Positions 6,783 to 10,367 of a stretch of DNA of 10,367 nt are shown here, piece by piece. Origin of the DNA: CAYUNA01 sp047629355 (GTDB lineage Bacteria; Bacteroidota; Bacteroidia; Chitinophagales; Saprospiraceae); the NCBI GenBank assembly GCA_047629355.1, contig JBLHWU010000216.1, positions 1 to 10,367 on the forward strand, read 5' to 3'. The notes under the pieces were generated by a model that was not told the origin of the DNA, did no database searches, and worked only from the letters and a program-made list of their open reading frames with translations. The number at the start of each line of letters is the position of its first letter. Positions within the stretch are counted from its first letter, which is position 1. The translations under genes were made by a program, and so were the position numbers.

Positions 6783-6792
6783 AACGTTCACC

Positions 6793-6829
6793 TGTTAATC
6801 ATATATCAATTTTGTTAATCAGTTGTTAA
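6793..6829 (+). promoter_or_regulatory. TGTTAA direct repeats, candidate OmpR/PhoB-type operator
   Basis: TGTTAA occurs at 6793-6798, 6813-6818 and 6824-6829. The last two are separated by exactly 5 bases, giving an 11-bp period, and the first two share the longer TGTTAATCA. Tandem half-sites with an 11-bp period are how PhoB/OmpR-family regulators bind as head-to-tail dimers. A regulator of exactly this family is encoded downstream at 8320-9006, so autoregulation of the two-component locus is a reasonable inference. An unrelated regulator, or coincidence in AT-rich DNA, remains possible. Confidence 0.5.
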
Positions 6830-6853
6830 GTTATTTTCATAAGTAAATAGAAC

Positions 6854-6877
6854 GCCCTACTTTGCACATCATAGGGC
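6854..6877 (+). promoter_or_regulatory. Possible -7 element within a 6-bp inverted repeat before the histidine kinase
   Basis: TACTTTG at 6858-6864 resembles the Bacteroidota -7 element with one base fewer than TAnnTTTG, and no TTG lies at the right distance upstream. The same bases overlap a perfect inverted repeat, GCCCTA at 6854-6859 and TAGGGC at 6872-6877. This could be a promoter with an overlapping operator or just a leader hairpin. The evidence is weak. Confidence 0.3.
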
Positions 6878-6925
6878 AATTTTATTAAATTGCACGTTCA
6901 GAATCATTCATTTTTCAAATCCAAT

Positions 6926-8191
6926 ATGCAAAACAGCACCATCATTCGGGTCGTTATTTTCGGTATGATAGCCATCATGGGTATCATAGGAATTCAAGTA
7001 CATCTGTTAATGGAAAATTGGGATGAAAAAGAGCAGCAATTTCATGAAAAAGCCGTTATTGCCCTCAGTAATGTTGCCCAAACTTTTGAAAAAATGGGTA
7101 GCCCCTTGCCTGCTTATGATTTTGTCAAACGTGTTTCCAGTAATTATTATGTCGTTAATATCAATGGTGAAATTGATCCGAATAGTCTTGACCATTTTCT
7201 GCGAAAAGAGCTAGAGTCTGTGCAAGAAGCTTTTGAATATCGCATTTATGATTGTGAAACGGAGGAGATGGTTTTCGGGAATTACATTGGCTATACGCTA
7301 GACTCTAAAATTGATACCACAGCAATGGAAAAAGAACCATTGCCAGTTCTGGACGGGTTGAATTACTTTTTCGGCGTTCGTTTTCCTAATCGGAAAAGTG
7401 AAATCATAAGTAGTATGCGCTTGACTATCGTTTTTGCGGCGATTTTACTGACGACGATGTTATTTTTTATTTATACAATTTATGTAATTTTAATGCAAAA
7501 GCGATTATCGGAAATGCAGAAAGATTTCATCGATAATATGACCCATGAATTTAAGACGCCCATTTCTACGATAAAAATTTCGTCAGATGTATTTTTGAAT
7601 AATGAAAAAATTCAGCAAGACAAAAGGCTTTTTCAATATGCGACGATTATTAAAGAGCAAAATCAGCGTTTGAATAATCAGGTGGAGAAGGTATTGCAAT
7701 TGGCGCGAATTGAACGAGGAAATTTCAAATTGAACAAAGAAGAAGTAAATCTGCACAATATTTTGGTGCAAATCATGCAAAGTGCAGAAATGAAAGTTAG
7801 TCAGCAAAACGGACAACTGACGACGGACTTGTCAGCTCAAAACGTTACTTTCTCAGCGGATAAATTTCACTTGACGAATATCATCTACAATATTCTTGAC
7901 AATGCGACGAAATATTGCAAGGATGCACCACAGATTAAAATTCAAACGAAAGATGTTTCACGGAGCATTTGTTTGAAGATAACGGATAAAGGCATTGGTA
8001 TTCCAAAGGAGTATTTGCCTAAAATTTTCAATAAATTTTATCGTGTCCCGACGGGTAATGTACACAATGTAAAGGGCTTTGGTTTGGGACTTTTTTATAT
8101 CAAAAATATTTGTGAAGCACATGGATGGAAACTACATTTGCAGAGTGAAGAAGGTGTGGGAACCGAGGTTTCGATTTTGTTTAGAGCATAA
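6926..8191 (+). CDS. Membrane sensor histidine kinase (RprX-like) of a two-component system
   Basis: This protein senses an unknown periplasmic signal and passes phosphate from a histidine to the response regulator encoded next. Numbered from the ATG at 6926 (421 residues), helix 1 is at about 6-25 and a periplasmic sensor region of about 140 residues follows. Helix 2 is at about 168-189, with no recognisable HAMP domain between it and the kinase core. The HisKA motif FIDNMTHEFKTPIS holds the phosphorylated His207. The ATP-binding core shows the N-box (NIIYNILDNATKY, about 318-330), G1 box DKGIGIP (354-360), F-box FNKFYRV (368-374) and G2 box GFGLGL (384-389). All catalytic boxes are intact. 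An in-frame ATG at 6890 would add 12 polar residues; I prefer 6926 because members of this Bacteroidota group usually start just before the first helix, but no ribosome binding site settles it. TGTTAA repeats upstream may be the operator for its own regulator. The resemblance to RprX is from general architecture. Confidence 0.93.
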   Translation: MQNSTIIRVVIFGMIAIMGIIGIQVHLLMENWDEKEQQFHEKAVIALSNVAQTFEKMGSPLPAYDFVKRVSSNYYVVNINGEIDPNSLDHFLRKELESVQEAFEYRIYDCETEEMVFGNYIGYTLDSKIDTTAMEKEPLPVLDGLNYFFGVRFPNRKSEIISSMRLTIVFAAILLTTMLFFIYTIYVILMQKRLSEMQKDFIDNMTHEFKTPISTIKISSDVFLNNEKIQQDKRLFQYATIIKEQNQRLNNQVEKVLQLARIERGNFKLNKEEVNLHNILVQIMQSAEMKVSQQNGQLTTDLSAQNVTFSADKFHLTNIIYNILDNATKYCKDAPQIKIQTKDVSRSICLKITDKGIGIPKEYLPKIFNKFYRVPTGNVHNVKGFGLGLFYIKNICEAHGWKLHLQSEEGVGTEVSILFRA

Positions 8192-8206
8192 TTATTCGGC
8201 ACTACA

Positions 8207-8267
8207 GGACTGTTTACTTCAGTCCACATTTAATTGTCAATACATTGTGGACGGAAGTTCACTGTCC
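8207..8267. repeat. Long hairpin (21-bp arms) between kinase and regulator genes
   Basis: Arms at 8207-8227 and 8247-8267 are complementary at 17 of 21 positions around a 19-base loop. It begins 16 bases after the kinase stop and ends 52 bases before the regulator start. No T-run follows, so it is unlikely to terminate transcription fully. It could stabilise the upstream mRNA, set a kinase/regulator expression ratio, or be a copy of a dispersed intergenic palindrome, since its core resembles part of the repeat at 3381-3406. Confidence 0.65.
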
Positions 8268-8319
8268 CTATAGACCAAAAGAAGGTTCTCCAAAATTTAA
8301 TTTTTAAAAAATCAGTTTT

Positions 8320-9006
8320 ATGAAAGCACACCTATTATATGTAGAGGATGACGAAAGTCTTAGTTTCGTAACGCGCGACAATCTGGAATTGCAAGGTTAT
8401 CAAATTACGCATTGTATGAACGGAAACGAGGCGTTGGAGACCTTGAAGAGTGCCGACTATAAATTCGATTTGTGCATTTTAGATGTAATGTTGCCGTATG
8501 TGGACGGGTTTACGATTGCGCGAGAAATTCGGAAATACAATACGGAAGTACCAATTATCTTTTTGACGGCAAAGTCCTTGAAAGAGGATAAAATTCACGG
8601 GCTGAAGCTCGGCGCAGATGATTATATCACTAAGCCATTTAGTATTGAAGAATTAATTTTAAAAATTGAGGTTTTTCTTCGTCGCAGTAAAATTATTATG
8701 CCTGTTTCTCCGACGATTTTCCGCATTGGTGATTTTGAATTTGATTATAAAAACTTGTCTTTATCAGGGACTGAATTTCAAAAAACGCTGACGCAAAAGG
8801 AGGCAGATTTACTGAAATTTTTCATAGAAAATAAAAATGTGGTATTGAAGCGGTCAGAGATTTTAGAAAAACTGTGGGGCGAAGATGATTATTTTTTAGG
8901 TAGGAGTTTGGATGTTTTTATCTCTCGTTTACGTAAGTATTTAAAAACGGATGCTACTTTGAAAATTGAAAATATTCACGGCGTTGGCTTCCGTTTTTTA
9001 GGATAA
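8320..9006 (+). CDS. OmpR/PhoB-family response regulator (RprY-like)
   Basis: This is the DNA-binding partner of the histidine kinase encoded just upstream. The 228 residues give a receiver domain at about 1-122 and a winged-helix Trans_reg_C domain at about 134-228. In the receiver, the acidic pocket is Glu9-Asp10-Asp11 (LLYVEDDES), the phosphorylated residue is Asp55 (CILDVMLPYVDG), the switch threonine is Thr83 (FLTAKS) and the conserved lysine is Lys105 (DYITKPF). The output domain carries LTQKEADLLKFF, the recognition-helix region GRSLDVFISRLRKYL, and the C-terminal hairpin IENIHGVGFRFLG. All signalling residues are present, so it should be functional. The 128-bp gap from the kinase holds a long hairpin but no evident promoter, so co-transcription is likely. 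A likely target is the TGTTAA repeats at 6793-6829. Its wider regulon is not visible, and equating it with RprY rests on architecture alone. Confidence 0.95.
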   Translation: MKAHLLYVEDDESLSFVTRDNLELQGYQITHCMNGNEALETLKSADYKFDLCILDVMLPYVDGFTIAREIRKYNTEVPIIFLTAKSLKEDKIHGLKLGADDYITKPFSIEELILKIEVFLRRSKIIMPVSPTIFRIGDFEFDYKNLSLSGTEFQKTLTQKEADLLKFFIENKNVVLKRSEILEKLWGEDDYFLGRSLDVFISRLRKYLKTDATLKIENIHGVGFRFLG

Positions 9007-9024
9007 AAAAAACGATTTAATAAG

Positions 9025-9056
9025 TTGGAAAGTCCAAATAAACATTCGTATTTTTA
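9025..9056 (+). promoter_or_regulatory. Possible internal promoter before ruvX
   Basis: TTG at 9025-9027 and TATTTTTA at 9049-9056 are 21 bases apart, fitting the Bacteroidota pattern except for the last base of the -7 element (A instead of G). Transcription from it would begin at or within a few bases of the ruvX ATG at 9061, giving a nearly leaderless mRNA. ruvX may instead simply be read through from the regulator gene, which ends 54 bases earlier. Confidence 0.3.
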
Positions 9057-9060
9057 CCGC

Positions 9061-9471
9061 ATGGCAAGAATTCTCGGTATAGATTATGGTACAAAACGGA
9101 CAGGAATGTCAGCGACAGACCCGTTGCAAATCATCGTTTCTGGAGTCGATACGATTCCAACAGCGGATTTTTTTAATTATTTGAAAACCTATTTGAAAAC
9201 GGAGGAAGTCGAAAAGATTGTTATCGGCGAACCACTTTATCCAGATGGAAATCCTGCTCAAATACATCATCTAGTCGTTGGTTTTTCTCGAAAGTTGCAA
9301 AAAGAATATCCTGAAATTGAAGTCGTTTTACACGACGAAAGATTTACATCGGAGGCTGCCAAAGCAGTTATTTTTAATAGCGGCGCGAAGCAAAAAAAGC
9401 GACGAGACAAGGGTTTGATTGATAAAATTAGTGCAGTATTGATTTTGCAAGATTATTTGGGGCATATTTAG
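9061..9471 (+). CDS. RuvX/YqgF, pre-16S rRNA processing nuclease
   Basis: This is a small cytoplasmic RNase H-fold protein; its E. coli counterpart YqgF takes part in maturing the 5' end of 16S rRNA, and the name RuvX reflects its resemblance to Holliday junction resolvases. The 136 residues are a normal length. The first strand carries the catalytic aspartate in ILGIDYGTKRTG (Asp7 from this start). Then come VIGEPLYPDGN with the conserved Glu, VLHDERFTS, and the C-terminal DKISAVLILQDYL with the last conserved Asp. The start at 9061 (MARILGIDYG) is the typical family N-terminus; a TTG at 9025 would add 12 residues unlike the family. It lies 54 bases after the regulator gene and 13 bases before the DUF4129 gene, both on the same strand. 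Function is by homology, and no link to the two-component system is implied beyond gene order. Confidence 0.95.
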   Translation: MARILGIDYGTKRTGMSATDPLQIIVSGVDTIPTADFFNYLKTYLKTEEVEKIVIGEPLYPDGNPAQIHHLVVGFSRKLQKEYPEIEVVLHDERFTSEAAKAVIFNSGAKQKKRRDKGLIDKISAVLILQDYLGHI

Positions 9472-9484
9472 ACCTTGTTTAAAA

Positions 9485-10243
9485 ATGAAAGTGAATTTCA
9501 AAAAATATCAATTCGTTTTTTTATTGTTAATTACGGTTAACACAACTAGCTTATGGGCACAATCAGCTGCTGAATTGTACGAACAACAGTCACTTTCTAC
9601 CCACGAGATTGATAAAGAAAATTGGCACAAGCACACTAAAGAAATTGACTATGACCAAAGTGCAGCCGAAAAAGCAGCTCAAGCGAAAGCGAAAAAACGC
9701 CGTCAAAAAAGCAGTGGTGATAATCCAGAAAATGAACAAGGATTTTTCAGTGGCCCAACCAATTTTGAAACAATTTTTGGACCTATCTTCAAAGTTTTGA
9801 TGATTGTAATTGGGGTAGCGTTGTTGGTGTTTTTGATTATGAAGTTGATGAATGCAGAGCAACTCTTTAGTCCAAAAAACAAAAAAATACGTGGCACAGG
9901 AACGAAGATTAACTTAGAAGATATTGAAGAGAATCTCCACGAATCAGATTTGGAAGGTTTTATTCGGCAAGCATTAGCAGATAACAATTATGCCTTGGCA
10001 GTGCGCCTTTATTATTTGGCGATTTTAAAAGAGTTGTCCTTATCGAATCAAATTAAATGGAAGCGCGATAAAACCAATCGCGAGTATTTGCACGAAATGA
10101 GTGGACAAAAATTGTCCATAAAATTTAGAGAAACTACTTTAATTTTTGAAAGAGTTTGGTATGGTACGGGAGAATTAACCGCACTAGTTTTTCAGGAATT
10201 AGAGCCTAAATTTAAAACCGTTTTAAAAGAAGCGACTGCCTAA
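9485..10243 (+). CDS. DUF4129-domain membrane protein
   Basis: The function of this family is unknown. The 252-residue protein has an N-terminal signal peptide (about 1-26, ending LWAQ). A polar, Lys/Ala-rich stretch (about 58-75, AAEKAAQAKAKKRR) follows, then one membrane helix at about 100-121 and a C-terminal domain at about 145-235. That domain shows the DUF4129 hallmarks: ALAVRLYYLAILKEL, WKRDKTNREYLHEM and FERVWYG near 221-227. With a cleaved signal peptide and one helix, the C-terminal domain would lie in the cytoplasm. In other Bacteroidota, DUF4129 genes commonly stand beside MoxR ATPase, DUF58 and DUF4350 genes, in what may be a membrane-protein assembly locus. None of those follows here, because the next gene points the other way. 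The 13-bp gap from ruvX suggests co-transcription. Domain identity is fairly secure and the role open. Confidence 0.85.
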   Translation: MKVNFKKYQFVFLLLITVNTTSLWAQSAAELYEQQSLSTHEIDKENWHKHTKEIDYDQSAAEKAAQAKAKKRRQKSSGDNPENEQGFFSGPTNFETIFGPIFKVLMIVIGVALLVFLIMKLMNAEQLFSPKNKKIRGTGTKINLEDIEENLHESDLEGFIRQALADNNYALAVRLYYLAILKELSLSNQIKWKRDKTNREYLHEMSGQKLSIKFRETTLIFERVWYGTGELTALVFQELEPKFKTVLKEATA

Positions 10244-10277
10244 GTAATTTCCGGTCTGACTTCTATCCTCTATCTTT

Positions 10278-10367
10278 TTAATTCAATAAATCTATCGGAC
10301 GAATCGTATCATCTTTCGCAGGATAAGCGGTCGGGTAATCTTTTTTCAAAACATACAACATTCGCGT
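10278..10367 (-). CDS. 3' end of an unidentified leftward gene, cut by the window edge
   Basis: Reading leftward from the window edge, an open frame of 29 codons ends at a TAA (10278-10280). The visible C-terminus contains LYVLKKDYPTAYPAKDD and finishes IRPIDLLN. I do not recognise the family. It converges with the DUF4129 gene, leaving a 34-bp gap without a clear terminator. It is supported by being open to the edge and by the coding-like composition of the tail, but the piece is too short for certainty. Confidence 0.5.
   Translation of the reverse strand, partial: TRMLYVLKKDYPTAYPAKDDTIRPIDLLN

Noticed and set aside
6745..6789. Integron attC recombination site
   Set aside because: The inverted repeat looked attC-like, but the flanking core sites RYYYAAC and GTTRRRY are not met at the required bases, and no cassette genes or integrase are present.
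9025..9060. TTG start extending RuvX by 12 residues
   Set aside because: The added residues are unlike the family, whose members begin with the MARILGIDYG-type strand at the ATG at 9061.
1..10367. CRISPR array, tRNA or rRNA genes, or phage/toxin-antitoxin cluster
   Set aside because: No regularly spaced identical repeats, no cloverleaf or rRNA-like sequence and no phage structural or toxin genes were found on reading; only single hairpins and one MITE-like element are present.

Overview
The window looks like chromosomal DNA of a Bacteroidota bacterium, possibly of the Saprospiria/Chitinophagia/Flavobacteriia kind. It is AT-rich and start codons lack Shine-Dalgarno sequences. Several intergenic regions carry Bacteroidota-type promoters (a TTG element and a TAnnTTTG-like -7 element). 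Exported proteins have signal peptides ending in AQ, and the two-component pair resembles Bacteroidota RprX/RprY. The genus cannot be named from sequence alone.

Layout. Bases 1-314 are non-coding, with inverted repeats and a terminator for the leftward gene that follows. Three leftward genes fill 315-5385: an RND/MMPL-family membrane exporter, a membrane-anchored TlpA-like thioredoxin, and a secreted sulfatase with a C-terminal membrane segment. They are separated by about 270-290 bp gaps rich in hairpins, so they are probably separate transcription units. The gap between the thioredoxin and the sulfatase holds a ~159-bp foldback element resembling a MITE.

From 5611 the genes run rightward. 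A single-gene unit (5666-6478) with its own promoter and a strong terminator encodes an antirepressor-like protein of unknown function. A 411-bp non-coding gap then holds a cruciform-forming sequence and TGTTAA direct repeats with the geometry of an OmpR/PhoB-family operator. Next come a sensor histidine kinase, a 128-bp gap with a 21-bp-arm hairpin, an OmpR-family response regulator, RuvX (YqgF), and a DUF4129 membrane protein. The regulator, ruvX and DUF4129 gene are closely spaced and may be co-transcribed. The right edge cuts a leftward gene of which only the last 29 codons are visible.

How the genes relate. The kinase and regulator form a two-component system that may control its own operon through the TGTTAA repeats. 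The exporter, thioredoxin and sulfatase all act at or outside the inner membrane, but nothing seen ties them into one pathway. No CRISPR array, rRNA, tRNA or complete insertion sequence was found. I do not see a convincing new multi-gene system. The most unusual items are the MITE-like foldback and the solitary antirepressor-like gene.
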